Source: Caballeronia peredens
GTDB lineage: Bacteria > Pseudomonadota > Gammaproteobacteria > Burkholderiales > Burkholderiaceae
Assembly (NCBI GenBank): GCA_001544595.2
Contig: FCOH02000018.1
Location: 1 to 64,000 of the forward strand
Reading direction: 5' to 3'
Length of the DNA stretch: 64,000 nucleotides
This document shows positions 37,347 to 46,521 of this stretch, piece by piece. The notes below the pieces were generated by a model, which was given only the letters and a program-made list of their open reading frames with translations, searched no databases and was not told where the DNA came from. The position numbers and the translations under genes were made by a program. Position 1 is the first letter of the stretch. Each line of letters begins with the position of its first letter.

Positions 37347-38423
37347 TCAGGGCTCCCGGCGGTAGTCCGCGGGGCGCACGCCCGTCCACTTTCTGAATGC
37401 ACGCCGGAACGCGCTGGGCTCCGCGAAGCCGAGCGCATCGGCGATCTGCGGAATCGTCTCCCGCGTATGCGCGAGCCGCGCAATCGCCAGATCGCGCCGC
37501 AGCGCGTCCTTGATCGCCTGATAGGTCAGCCCTTCCTGTTTCAGACGCCGCCGGAGCGTCGCTTCCGCCATGTTGAGCGCCGCCGCGATGCTCTCCGCTT
37601 CGGGCCAGTCGGTCGGCGCGGTCTGGCGCAAGCGCGTCCGGATGCGCGCCGCGAGCGAATCCGGATTGCGATACTTGACGATGAAATTCGCGGGCGCATC
37701 GCGCAGGAAGCGCCTGAGCGTGGCGGGCGTCTGCACGACCGGCAATGCCGCGCAGCCGGCCGACAGATCCACGAACGAGCGCGGCTCGCCGAAGCGCATG
37801 TCGTCGCAGAACATCAGGCGATATTCGTCGCTCGCGGCGGGCTCGGCGCAGCGCAGATGCGCGGCGAGCACCGGAATGCGCCGCCCGACGAGCCAGCACA
37901 GCAAGCCATACACGAGGATGAAGCCGGTCGCGTAGGCGAACATCGTCTTCGGGCCGGCCTGGTCGTCGAGCCAGATGCGCACGCGGTTCTCCCCGATCTC
38001 CGGCGCGAAGCTCAGTTCGTCGAGCACGAGGCGCATGAAGCTCGCGATGCGCGCGAGCGCCTGCGCGCCGTCGCGCGACGAAAGCGCCGCGTGACACAGC
38101 AGCACGAAACTGCCGCGCCGCATCGGATGCGCGTCCTGGCCGAAGAATTCGTCGTCGAGCGCATCGGCGATGGCGTTCCACAGCTTGCCGTACTGCACGG
38201 GCGAGACCCGCGCGCGCGGCGAATCGAGCGTCGCCGGCGCGATGCCCGCGGCGGCCAGCAAGGCCTCGCGCGCGACCCCGCGCGCTTCGGCGCACTGCAA
38301 CGCCGCGTCGACGAGACTCACGGAAATCGAATCGCGCTCGATCTTCTGCTCGATCTTCCTTTTGGGACTTGGGGTTGTCACTAGGTGGCCAAAGCGCTCA
38401 GTTAGCGTGATCGTTTTGGGCAT
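37347..38423 (-). CDS. AraC-family transcriptional regulator
   Basis: 358 residues: an N-terminal arabinose-binding-like OruR-type effector domain (about 40-230) and C-terminal twin HTH (about 275-355, with IAAALNMAEATLRRRLKQEG and IADALGFAEPSAFRRAFRKW). It is divergent from the acyl-CoA dehydrogenase operon with 142 bp between starts, so it is the likely activator of that operon. The first 25 residues may be an extended start; LVDAALQCAEARG begins the family domain. Confidence 0.9.
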   Translation of the reverse strand: MPKTITLTERFGHLVTTPSPKRKIEQKIERDSISVSLVDAALQCAEARGVAREALLAAAGIAPATLDSPRARVSPVQYGKLWNAIADALDDEFFGQDAHPMRRGSFVLLCHAALSSRDGAQALARIASFMRLVLDELSFAPEIGENRVRIWLDDQAGPKTMFAYATGFILVYGLLCWLVGRRIPVLAAHLRCAEPAASDEYRLMFCDDMRFGEPRSFVDLSAGCAALPVVQTPATLRRFLRDAPANFIVKYRNPDSLAARIRTRLRQTAPTDWPEAESIAAALNMAEATLRRRLKQEGLTYQAIKDALRRDLAIARLAHTRETIPQIADALGFAEPSAFRRAFRKWTGVRPADYRREP

Positions 38424-38565
38424 CGGCTAAGGTCCGGCGATTGCCTAGACTCGTGCTCAGACGGCCCGTCCGCCGGGCTGACCTCGGCCAGGCGGCGGCC
38501 AGAAAGTGTATCCGATCGATGCCGCGCGCCGCGTCATCGCAAGCCCAAACATCGAAGCCCCGAAC

Positions 38566-39702
38566 ATGATCGATTCATTCCTCACCGAAGAGCAGCGCAT
38601 GATCCGCGACGCGGCCCGCCAGTTCGCCACCGAAGCGCTCGCGCCGAACGCGGGCCAGTGGGACCGCGACGGCGCGATTCCCGACGCGGTCGTCAGGCAA
38701 CTGGGCGAACTCGGCCTGCTCGGCATGGTCGTGCCCGCCGAACTCGGCGGCACGTTCAGCGACTACATCGCGTACGCGCTCGCGATGGAAGAAATCGCCG
38801 CGGGCTGCGCCTCGTGCGCGACGCTGATGAGCGTGCACAACTCCGTCGGCTGCGGCCCGATTCTCGCCTATGGCACCGACGCCCAGAAAGCCGAATGGCT
38901 GCCGAGGCTCGCGAGCGGCGAGATCATCGGCGCGTTCTGCCTGACGGAGCCGCAGGCGGGCTCGGAGGCGAACAATCTGCGCGTGCGCGCGACCGAGCGC
39001 GACGGCAAGTGGGTTCTGTCCGGCAGCAAGCAGTTCGTGACCAACGGCAAACGCGCGGGCGTGGCGATCGTCTTCGCCGTCACCGATCCGGAACAGGGCA
39101 AGCGCGGCATTTCGGCGTTCATCGTGCCGACGGACACGCCGGGCTTCAACGTCGGCGCGCCGGAGCACAAGCTCGGCATCCGCGCCTCCGACACCTGTCC
39201 GATCACCTTCGACGACTGCGCGATTCCCGCCGCCAATCTCCTCGGCAAGCGCGGCGAAGGGCTGAAGATCGCGTTGTCGAATCTGGAGGGCGGACGCATC
39301 GGCATTGCGGCGCAGGCGCTCGGCATCGCGCGTGCGGCGTTCGATGCGGCACGCGCCTATGCGCGGGAACGCGTGCAGTTCGGCCGGCCGATTCATGAAC
39401 ATCAGTCGGTCGCGAACATGCTCGCCGACATGCAGACGCAGATCAACGCCGCGCGCCTGCTCGTGCATCACGCGGCGCGCATGCGCACGGAGGGCATCGC
39501 GTGTCTGTCGGAGGCGTCGCAGGCGAAGCTGTTTGCATCGGAAATGGCGGAGCGCGTGTGTTCGGACGCAATCCAGGTCCACGGCGGCTACGGCTATCTG
39601 CAGGACTATCCGGTGGAGCGCCATTACCGCGATGCGCGCATCACGCAGATTTACGAAGGCACGAGCGAAGTGCAGCGCATGGTGATCGCGCGAAGCGTTT
39701 GA
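38566..39702 (+). CDS. Acyl-CoA dehydrogenase
   Basis: 378 residues, FAD-dependent first step of beta-oxidation-like degradation. Conserved FCLTEPQAGSEA and ITQIYEGTSEVQRMVIARSV; the Glu in YEGTSE is the catalytic base of short/branched-chain enzymes. Together with the downstream hydratase and HIBCH-like hydrolase it resembles an isobutyryl-CoA (valine) pathway. First gene of a four-gene operon under the divergent AraC regulator. Confidence 0.93.
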   Translation: MIDSFLTEEQRMIRDAARQFATEALAPNAGQWDRDGAIPDAVVRQLGELGLLGMVVPAELGGTFSDYIAYALAMEEIAAGCASCATLMSVHNSVGCGPILAYGTDAQKAEWLPRLASGEIIGAFCLTEPQAGSEANNLRVRATERDGKWVLSGSKQFVTNGKRAGVAIVFAVTDPEQGKRGISAFIVPTDTPGFNVGAPEHKLGIRASDTCPITFDDCAIPAANLLGKRGEGLKIALSNLEGGRIGIAAQALGIARAAFDAARAYARERVQFGRPIHEHQSVANMLADMQTQINAARLLVHHAARMRTEGIACLSEASQAKLFASEMAERVCSDAIQVHGGYGYLQDYPVERHYRDARITQIYEGTSEVQRMVIARSV

Positions 39703-39732
39703 CCGGCGCCCGAGAAAAACTATGGAGACGCA

Positions 39733-41439
39733 ATGAACCCGGCCCAGGCTTTCATCGAAGCACGAGATTTTCTGTTCGCGCACCGCACCGACTACGACAC
39801 CGCGTACCGCGATTTCCGGTGGCCGTCGCTCGACCGCTTCAACTGGGCGCTCGATTATTTCGATCCGATGGCGCGCGGCAACGATGCGCCCGCGCTGCAC
39901 ATCGTCAATGAAAGCGGCGATGCCACGCGTCTGTCGTTCGCGCAGATGAGCGAGCGGTCCGCGCGCGTCGCGAATCATCTGCGCGCGCTGAACGTGGCGC
40001 GCGGCGAGCGCATCCTGCTGATGCTGCCGAACCGCGTCGAATTATGGGAGACGATGCTCGCCGCGATGAAGCTCGGCGCGATCGTCCTGCCCGCGACGAC
40101 GCAGCTCGCGCCCGCCGATCTGCGCGACCGCATCGCGCTGGGCGGCGTGCAGCACGTGATCGTCGATGCAGCCGATACGCCGAAGTTCGACGGCATCGAC
40201 GTGCCGGGCCTGCGCATCGCAGTCGGCGGCGCGCGGGACGGCTGGCTCGCCTACGAAGCTGCATACGACGCATCGCCGGAATTTGCTCCGGATGCCGAAA
40301 CGAACGCGAACGATCCTTATCTGCTGTACTTCACGTCGGGTACGACCTCGAAGCCGAAGCTCGTCGCGCATACGCATCAGAGCTATCCGGTCGGCCATCT
40401 TTCGACGATGTACTGGATCGGCCTGCAGCCCGGCGACGTGCACTGGAACATCAGCTCGCCGGGCTGGGCGAAGCACGCGTGGAGCTGCTTCTTTGCGCCG
40501 TGGAATGCGCAGGCGTGCGTGTTCATCCACAACTTCAGCCGCTTCGATGCCGCGCGCACGCTCGAGGTGCTCGTCGAACACGAGATCACCACGCTGTGCG
40601 CGCCGCCGACCGTGTGGCGGATGCTCGTGCAGGAGCCGCTCGCATCGTACGCGGTGAAGCTGCGCGAGATCGTCGGCGCGGGCGAGCCGCTCAATCCGGA
40701 AGTCGTCGAGCGCGTGCAGGCGGCGTGGGGCGTGCCGATCCGCGACGGCTACGGTCAGACCGAAACCACCGCGCAGATCGCCAACACGCCGGGGCAGCGG
40801 CTCGTGCCCGGCTCGATGGGGCGTCCGCTGCCCGGCTATCGCGTGGCGCTGCTCGATCCCGACGGCCAGCCGGCGGAAGAGGGCGAAATCGCGCTCGCGC
40901 TCGATCCGCCGCCGCTCGGCCTGATGACCGGTTACGCCGACAACCCGAAGGCCACGGAAAACGCGATGCGCGGCGGTTTCTATCGCACATCCGACGTCGC
41001 CGCGCGCGGCGCGGACGGTTATTTCGTCTACGTCGGCCGCGCGGACGACGTGTTCAAGTCGTCGGACTACCGGCTGAGCCCGTTCGAACTGGAGAGCGTG
41101 CTGATCGAGCACGAGGCGATCGCGGAGGCGGCTGTCGTGCCGAGCCCGGACCCGCTGCGCCTGTCGGTGCCGAAGGCGTTCGTCACGCTGCGGCACGGCT
41201 TCAGCGTCGGGCCGGAACTCGCGAAGAGCGTGTTTGCGTTCTCGCGCGAGCGGCTCGCGCCCTACAAGCGCATCCGCCGCCTGGAATTCGCGGAATTGCC
41301 GAAGACGATCTCCGGCAAGATTCGCCGCGTCGATCTGCGCCGGCAGGAAGCGGCGCGCGCGCAGGACGGCGCGCGCGGCGAGTTCGAGTTCTGGGAAGAG
41401 GATTTTCCGGAGCTGCGTCAGACCAGCAAGGCCGACTAA
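39733..41439 (+). CDS. AMP-forming acyl-CoA ligase
   Basis: 568 residues of the ANL superfamily, related to medium-chain and benzoate-CoA ligases. P-loop YFTSGTTSKPK, the DGYGQTETT motif, and the C-terminal hinge GRADDVFKSSDYRLSPFELE with catalytic Lys in KTISGKIRR. It activates a carboxylic acid to the acyl-CoA. It begins 30 nt after the dehydrogenase, so its substrate probably feeds that enzyme, such as a branched short-chain acid. Confidence 0.92.
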   Translation: MNPAQAFIEARDFLFAHRTDYDTAYRDFRWPSLDRFNWALDYFDPMARGNDAPALHIVNESGDATRLSFAQMSERSARVANHLRALNVARGERILLMLPNRVELWETMLAAMKLGAIVLPATTQLAPADLRDRIALGGVQHVIVDAADTPKFDGIDVPGLRIAVGGARDGWLAYEAAYDASPEFAPDAETNANDPYLLYFTSGTTSKPKLVAHTHQSYPVGHLSTMYWIGLQPGDVHWNISSPGWAKHAWSCFFAPWNAQACVFIHNFSRFDAARTLEVLVEHEITTLCAPPTVWRMLVQEPLASYAVKLREIVGAGEPLNPEVVERVQAAWGVPIRDGYGQTETTAQIANTPGQRLVPGSMGRPLPGYRVALLDPDGQPAEEGEIALALDPPPLGLMTGYADNPKATENAMRGGFYRTSDVAARGADGYFVYVGRADDVFKSSDYRLSPFELESVLIEHEAIAEAAVVPSPDPLRLSVPKAFVTLRHGFSVGPELAKSVFAFSRERLAPYKRIRRLEFAELPKTISGKIRRVDLRRQEAARAQDGARGEFEFWEEDFPELRQTSKAD

Positions 41440-41455
41440 AAGAGGAATCCCCACG

Positions 41456-42226
41456 ATGATCGAAGTCATGCGCGACGGCGCGACCGTCACGATTCGCCTC
41501 AACCGGCCGCCGGCCAACGCGTTCACGGCTGAAGGGCTGGCGGCGCTGGAAGAAACCATCGACGGCCTGAACCGCGATGCCCAGGTGCGCGCGATCGTCG
41601 TGACGGGCGCGGGTCCGAAGTTCTTCAGCGCGGGCGCGGACCTCAATCAGTTCGCCGACGGCGACCGGGCGCACGCGCGCGTCGCGGCGCAACGTTTCGG
41701 CGCGGCGTTCGAGGCGTTGCAGAATGCGCGCGCCGTGACCATCGCGGCGATCAACGGTTATGCGATGGGCGGCGGCCTCGAATGCGCGCTCGCCTGCGAC
41801 ACCCGCATCGCCGAGGAGCACGCGCAGATGGCGCTGCCGGAAGCATCGGTCGGACTCCTGCCGAGCGGCTGCGGCACGCAAACGCTGCCGTGGCTCGTCG
41901 GCGAGGGCTGGGCGAAACGCATCATCCTGACGGGCGAACGCGTCGATGCCGCCACTGCATTGCGCATCGGACTGGTCGAGGAAGTGGTCGCGAGCGGCGG
42001 TGCTTACGAAGCCGCGCTCGAGATCGCGCGACGCGTCGCTTCGATGAGCCCGGACGCCGTCGCGTTCTCGAAGCCGCTGATCCACGCCGCGCGCGAGGGC
42101 ACGCCGCGCCGCGCGGCGCTGGCGCTCGAGCGCGAACGTTTCGTCGATCTCTTCGACGGCGCGAATCAGCGCGAGGGCGTCGCCGCGTTCCTCGAGAAAC
42201 GCAAGCCGCGCTGGAGCGCGTCATGA
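41456..42226 (+). CDS. Enoyl-CoA hydratase
   Basis: 256 residues, crotonase fold. Both catalytic glutamates are present: Glu in GGGLECALACD and Glu in LPEASVGLLPSG, with oxyanion Gly in SAGADLN and GYAMGGG. AGAGGA precedes the ATG. It hydrates the enoyl-CoA made by the operon's dehydrogenase. The next gene overlaps it (ATGA). Confidence 0.92.
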   Translation: MIEVMRDGATVTIRLNRPPANAFTAEGLAALEETIDGLNRDAQVRAIVVTGAGPKFFSAGADLNQFADGDRAHARVAAQRFGAAFEALQNARAVTIAAINGYAMGGGLECALACDTRIAEEHAQMALPEASVGLLPSGCGTQTLPWLVGEGWAKRIILTGERVDAATALRIGLVEEVVASGGAYEAALEIARRVASMSPDAVAFSKPLIHAAREGTPRRAALALERERFVDLFDGANQREGVAAFLEKRKPRWSAS

Positions 42227-43344
42227 GCACGCAGGGCCTGTTGCGCGAGACGCCGGAAGTCGGCTTCGAGATCGTGAATCGCGTGGCGCTCGTCACGCTC
42301 GACCGGCCGCACGCGTTGAATGCGCTGTCGCACGACATGATCGCGCTTCTCGCCGACATCTTCGCGCAATGCGCCGAGGACGATTCGATCGCCGCCGTCG
42401 TGTTGCGCGGCGCGGGCGACAAGGCGTTCTGCGCCGGCGGCGACGTGCGCAAGCTTTATCACGCGGCGCGCAACGATCCGCGCCACGAGACGCCGTGGCT
42501 CAGATTCTTCATCGACGAATATCGGCTCGATCACACGATCCATCGTTTCGGGAAGCCCGTCGTCGCGCTGATGGACGGCATCGTGATGGGCGGCGGCATG
42601 GGGCTCGCGCAAGGCGCCGCGCTGCGCATTGCGACCGAGCGCACGCGCATGGCGATGCCGGAAACGCGCATCGGCTTGCTACCCGATGTCGGCGCGACGC
42701 ATTTTCTGCGCGTCCTGCCGCGCGATCTCGCGCTCTACGTCGGCTTGACGGGCGCGCGTCTGAGCGGCGCGGATGCGGCGCGCGTCGGACTCGCCGATGC
42801 GTGCGTGCCGTCGTCGTGGCTGAGTCATTTCGTCGAGCGGCTCGAAACCGTTCGCTGGGACGAGGAAGCGCACGACCCGCTGACCGCGCTGAAGCGCGTC
42901 TTCGTGCCGCCCGCCAATCTCGAACGCCACGCGCCGCTCGATGCGTTCCGGGCGCAGATCCGGCGGCATTTCTCCGTCTGCGCGACGGGCGGCGTGGAGC
43001 GTATCGTCGCCTCGCTCGCCACCGACGACTCGGACTGGTCGCGCGCCACGCTCGCCACGCTCGAACGCCATTCGCCCACGATGCTCGAAGTGACGTGCCA
43101 CGCGCTCATGCGCGGCCGTCAGATGCCGCTCGCGGACTGCTTTCGCATGGAACTGGGCATTGTGTACCGCGCCATCGACGACGGCGATTTCGTGGAAGGC
43201 GTGCGCGCGCTGATCATCGACAAGGATGATCGCCCGCGTTTCGCGCCGACGACGCTCGCGCAAGTGCGGGCCGCGCGCGTGCAGCATTTTCTGTCGTCGC
43301 CGTGGCGCCGCGAAATGCATCCGCTCGTCGATCTCGGCGTCTGA
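42223..43344 (+). CDS. 3-hydroxyisobutyryl-CoA hydrolase-like (HIBCH) crotonase
   Basis: 373 residues, longer than a hydratase and typical of HIBCH. It has the pair Glu in MPETRIGLLPDVGA and Asp in LLPDVG used by HIBCH, and the C-terminal extension ending SSPWRREMHPLVDLGV. It would hydrolyse 3-hydroxyisobutyryl-CoA (valine) or a related 3-hydroxyacyl-CoA. Translationally coupled to the preceding hydratase. mmsA/mmsB-type genes are not in the window. A misnamed enoyl-CoA hydratase is the alternative. Confidence 0.88.
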   Translation: MSTQGLLRETPEVGFEIVNRVALVTLDRPHALNALSHDMIALLADIFAQCAEDDSIAAVVLRGAGDKAFCAGGDVRKLYHAARNDPRHETPWLRFFIDEYRLDHTIHRFGKPVVALMDGIVMGGGMGLAQGAALRIATERTRMAMPETRIGLLPDVGATHFLRVLPRDLALYVGLTGARLSGADAARVGLADACVPSSWLSHFVERLETVRWDEEAHDPLTALKRVFVPPANLERHAPLDAFRAQIRRHFSVCATGGVERIVASLATDDSDWSRATLATLERHSPTMLEVTCHALMRGRQMPLADCFRMELGIVYRAIDDGDFVEGVRALIIDKDDRPRFAPTTLAQVRAARVQHFLSSPWRREMHPLVDLGV

Positions 43345-43461
43345 TTCTCCTGACGGAATTCGCAAGCAAATGTAACGCGGGCGTGTCCGCGGCGAACCGC
43401 CGAATTGACCGATGGTCGAATGGGCTCATTCTTCATCGGACAATTCACAGGAGGACCGATC

Positions 43462-44181
43462 ATGCCGAACCGCTCATCACGGATCGCGCTTCTGTCGGCC
43501 GGCATTGCATTCGCGCTGATTGCGCCGGCCGTATCGAACGCACAACTCAATCTCCAGCAATTCGGTTTCGGCAGCGGCAAGTCGGAGCCCGCTGACGGCG
43601 CGAACGGTGCCAACGGGGCGGCGCAGCCGTCGGCGCTGGGCTCGCTCGTGCAGAACTATCTCGGCGCGAATCAGCAAGTGCTGTCGGGACAATCGAGCCT
43701 CGCCTCGGCGATGGGCATGTCGGGCGTCGCCAGTCAGGCGCAATCGGCGGCGGGATTGCTGTCGGGCGCGTCGGGCGGCAGCGGCGTGCCGAGCGCGAGC
43801 GTGCTGTCGCAACTCGGCGGGACGCAGCAGAGCGTGTCGCAATCGCTGATGCAGGCGATGACCCGCGGTTCGGCCACGCCGCCGACGGCCGTGAGCAAGC
43901 AGACCTTCAGCGACGGTCTCGCGTCATTGGGACAGGGCGTGAAGCAGTACGCGGGACTGCAGTCGGATCTCGGCTCCGTCAGGAACTCGATGAACATGTC
44001 GTCGCTGCTGCAGGCGGGATCGAATCCGGGAACGGCGCAGGCGGCGACGTATATCGCCCAGTCCGCGCCGGGCCAGTTGCAATCGCTGATGCAGACGCTC
44101 ACGCAGGCCGTGCAGTACGCGCAGACCAACGGCATTTCGGTGCCTTCCATCGCGACGTCCGCCCTGAGCGGCGCGAAGTAA
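43462..44181 (+). CDS. Exported low-complexity protein (239 aa)
   Basis: From ATG 43462 with a perfect AGGAGG-type site. Signal peptide MPNRSSRIALLSAGIAFALI then APAVSNAQ. The mature part is rich in Ser, Gly, Gln and Ala with repeated SSL/SQ motifs (SGQSSLASAMGMSGVASQAQ) and no cysteine. This resembles secreted or surface low-complexity proteins. I recognise no domain. A hairpin follows. Confidence 0.7.
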   Translation: MPNRSSRIALLSAGIAFALIAPAVSNAQLNLQQFGFGSGKSEPADGANGANGAAQPSALGSLVQNYLGANQQVLSGQSSLASAMGMSGVASQAQSAAGLLSGASGGSGVPSASVLSQLGGTQQSVSQSLMQAMTRGSATPPTAVSKQTFSDGLASLGQGVKQYAGLQSDLGSVRNSMNMSSLLQAGSNPGTAQAATYIAQSAPGQLQSLMQTLTQAVQYAQTNGISVPSIATSALSGAK

Positions 44182-44205
44182 TCGCGCGCCCGGCGCATGG
44201 TGCGC

Positions 44206-44244
44206 AAAAAAAGAGCGGCAAGGCGTGTGAGCCTTGCCGCTCTT
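44206..44244. terminator. Bidirectional hairpin terminator
   Basis: AAGAGCGGCAAGGC (44211-44224) pairs with GCCTTGCCGCTCTT (44231-44244) around a 6-nt loop. A run on the left and short T run on the right let it end both convergent genes. Confidence 0.8.
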
Positions 44245-44272
44245 TCGACGCCGCGCGGTGGCGCGACGCGAG

Positions 44273-44800
44273 TTACATCGCCGCCTGACGCATCGCGAGG
44301 CGCCGGAGGATCGGCAGCGGCTGCTTGCGGTGCGATCTGGGCGGCAACGGCGGCAGATACGTGACATCGGCAAGCTGTTCGAGCGGGTCGGCGTCGAGCA
44401 CTTCGAGCCCGGGCGGTTCGACCGGATCCGCCGAGGCGTGCTGCGGTTCTTCCACCGCGATGCCGAGACTGCGGCGCACGTCCACGCCGCGAATGTGAAC
44501 CTTGAATCCTGCGTCGCCGATCACGCGTTCGCGCGTCTTCCAGAACTCCACCGCGGAGGAGGTCATCGGATGCGTCGATACGTATTCGATCACGATCTCG
44601 AAGCCGCGAACTTTCGGATAACCCGACAGCAACTGGCCGGATCGGACATAACTGATGTAGCGGTCGATCTTCTTCGTCAGAGCGCGCTGGTGCGCCTGTT
44701 CATCGCGCCAGTCGAGTTCGTCGAAGAGCCCGATATAGACGCGCCTGAACAGCACATTTACTCCGATGTAATCGATGACGTCCACGTCGCTGAGAGACAT
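44273..44800 (-). CDS. DUF6572-like protein with disordered C-terminus
   Basis: 175 residues from ATG 44800, chosen because AGGGGA then lies 8 nt upstream. The first 65 residues (MSLSDVDVIDYIGVNVLFRR, DELDWRDEQ, ISYVRSGQLL) match DUF6572, also seen in small stand-alone proteins. The remainder is a variable extension with a Pro-rich stretch and a basic tail. No membrane segment. Function unknown. A good promoter precedes it. Confidence 0.7.
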   Translation of the reverse strand: MSLSDVDVIDYIGVNVLFRRVYIGLFDELDWRDEQAHQRALTKKIDRYISYVRSGQLLSGYPKVRGFEIVIEYVSTHPMTSSAVEFWKTRERVIGDAGFKVHIRGVDVRRSLGIAVEEPQHASADPVEPPGLEVLDADPLEQLADVTYLPPLPPRSHRKQPLPILRRLAMRQAAM

Positions 44801-44853
44801 GGTCATTCCCCTGCGCCCTAATCGGGCAAACACAAAGGACTGCATTGTAACGG

Positions 44854-44882
44854 ATATAAACCGTTGAAAAACCTTGAATCAA
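44854..44882 (-). promoter_or_regulatory. Candidate sigma-70 promoter for the DUF6572 gene
   Basis: On the minus strand TTGATT (44877-44882) and TTATAT (44854-44859) are separated by exactly 17 nt within AT-rich DNA, about 55 nt from the start codon. Confidence 0.55.
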
Positions 44883-44912
44883 AGTATTGACAGTTCCGGA
44901 ATCTCATTTTCG

Positions 44913-44948
44913 TAAGACTCCGAATATTTGATTTTAAGCGGAGTCTTA
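44913..44948 (-). terminator. Inverted repeat, probable end of the AI-2E transporter gene
   Basis: TAAGACTCCG (44913-44922) and CGGAGTCTTA (44939-44948) are perfect 10-bp arms with a 16-nt AT-rich loop. It lies 42 nt after the transporter stop. There is no real T run, so it could also be an operator of the downstream gene. Confidence 0.45.
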
Positions 44949-44990
44949 TTGCGCTCTGAAAATATAAAAACCGGCCAATCGAGAATCGAC

Positions 44991-46181
44991 TCATGACTGT
45001 CTTCTCGACGCTTCCGCTAGGTCCCGCGCAGAGGCCGAGTTCGCGAGTTGTTCGCTGCTCGCTGCTTCCACTTGCGGCAGCGGCGGCTGCTCGTTGATCC
45101 ACGCATTCAGAATGGTCGACGTCACCGCGAGAATCACCGGACCGATGAACAATCCGACTATTCCGAACGCAAACATGCCGCCGAGCACGCCGGAAAGAAT
45201 CAGGAGCATCGAAAGATTGACGCCGCGCTTGATGAGAAGCGGTCGTAAAAAATTGTCGAGCATGGCGATCATGACCGACCAGATCAGCAGCAGGATCGAG
45301 GCGACATGCGCGTCATGCCAGAACAGCCACGCGACGCCGCCGAGCAGCGGCAGGAGCGGACCGATCTGCGCGAGGCACAGCATCAGCATGACGGCCGTGA
45401 TGACGCCCGCGGCCGGCACGCCCGCGAGCGCGAGCCCGATACCGCCGAGCGCCGACTGCGTAACCGCCGTCACGACGATGCCGAGCGCCACCGCGCGAAT
45501 CGCGAGCCCGGCGAGCTTGACGGCTTCGGCGCCGCGCTGCGCCGCGATGCGCGTCGCGAAGCGTGTCACGAAGCGTCCCGCCGCTTCGCCGTTCATATAC
45601 AGAATGCCGGAGATGATGACCGTGATCACCATATGCATCACGAACACGCCGACGACGGCCGCGTGCGACAGCATCCAGCGCGCGGCGATGGTCACGTAGG
45701 GCTCGATTCTCGCGAGCAGGCCGCCGGGGCCGGCGTCGGAGAGCGACTGCCATTCCTTCGCGACGCGCTGGCCGGCGAGCGGAACATCGTGGATCCAGTC
45801 CGGCGGCGGCGGCAGCGCGTAGCTCGGCAGGCTCTTGATGGCCGCCATGATCTCGCCGCCATGCAGCGCGAGCGTGGAGATCGCCTGATACAGCGGCAGC
45901 ACGATGACGACCAGAAGCCCGAGCAGCATGATGGTCGTCGCGATCCAGCGGCGGTTGCCGAAGCGGCGCTGCACGGCGACCATCAGCGGCCAGGTGGCCA
46001 CGACGATCGTCGTCGCCCAGATCAGACCCGGCAGGAACGGGCGCAGGATGTAGAGGCTGCCGACCGTCAGCGCGGTGAGAATCGTGATGATGAGCAGAAT
46101 GCGGGCGATATCCACCGACTGACGCGGATTCGGCGGATTCGGCGCATTCGGGTTAGGCGGGCCGCTGGGTGGAATTGGCAT
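44991..46181 (-). CDS. AI-2E family transporter (YdiK/PerM-like)
   Basis: 396 residues. A Pro/Asn-rich N-terminal tail is followed by about eight membrane helices in the AI-2E arrangement: two N-terminal pairs, a periplasmic/amphipathic middle (RIEPYVTIAARWMLS) and the conserved C-terminal GPVILAVTSTILNAWI. Proteins of this family have been linked to autoinducer-2 export or to Na+/H+ antiport, and the substrate of most members is unknown. Ribosome site is poor at the chosen start. Confidence 0.88.
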   Translation of the reverse strand: MPIPPSGPPNPNAPNPPNPRQSVDIARILLIITILTALTVGSLYILRPFLPGLIWATTIVVATWPLMVAVQRRFGNRRWIATTIMLLGLLVVIVLPLYQAISTLALHGGEIMAAIKSLPSYALPPPPDWIHDVPLAGQRVAKEWQSLSDAGPGGLLARIEPYVTIAARWMLSHAAVVGVFVMHMVITVIISGILYMNGEAAGRFVTRFATRIAAQRGAEAVKLAGLAIRAVALGIVVTAVTQSALGGIGLALAGVPAAGVITAVMLMLCLAQIGPLLPLLGGVAWLFWHDAHVASILLLIWSVMIAMLDNFLRPLLIKRGVNLSMLLILSGVLGGMFAFGIVGLFIGPVILAVTSTILNAWINEQPPLPQVEAASSEQLANSASARDLAEASRRQS

Positions 46182-46521
46182 GGTGCGTTCGAATAGAAGT
46201 GGAATCGGCGCGGCGCAAAAGTACGAACAAGGCGCGCAACGAGAAAGAACCAAGCGATAAGCGATAAACCGGCGATCCGGCAACGCGCTTCGTGAATTGA
46301 CCGGCGCCATCATAGCGGCACTCCAATCCATACTACTAAAAATCGTGGCGCACCTGCGCCGAATTTGCCCATGCGCGATACGAGGCATAGCGAACGGAGT
46401 GTTTCGATAATGTCTGGAAATGCGCTTCCGAATTGCCTATTCTTCTTGCGGACGCAGAAGAGGGCAGACATTGCTCCGCCGCGCACATAAAGAAGCAACA
46501 AGAACGATTTGGGAGACTGAC
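46182..46521. promoter_or_regulatory. Divergent region AI-2E transporter / quinoprotein operon
   Basis: 340 bases with no supported gene. A compact palindrome GGCGCA-CC-TGCGCC lies at 46347-46360 in AT-rich DNA and could be an operator. The quinoprotein ribosome site GGGAGACTGAC is strong. Confidence 0.4.
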
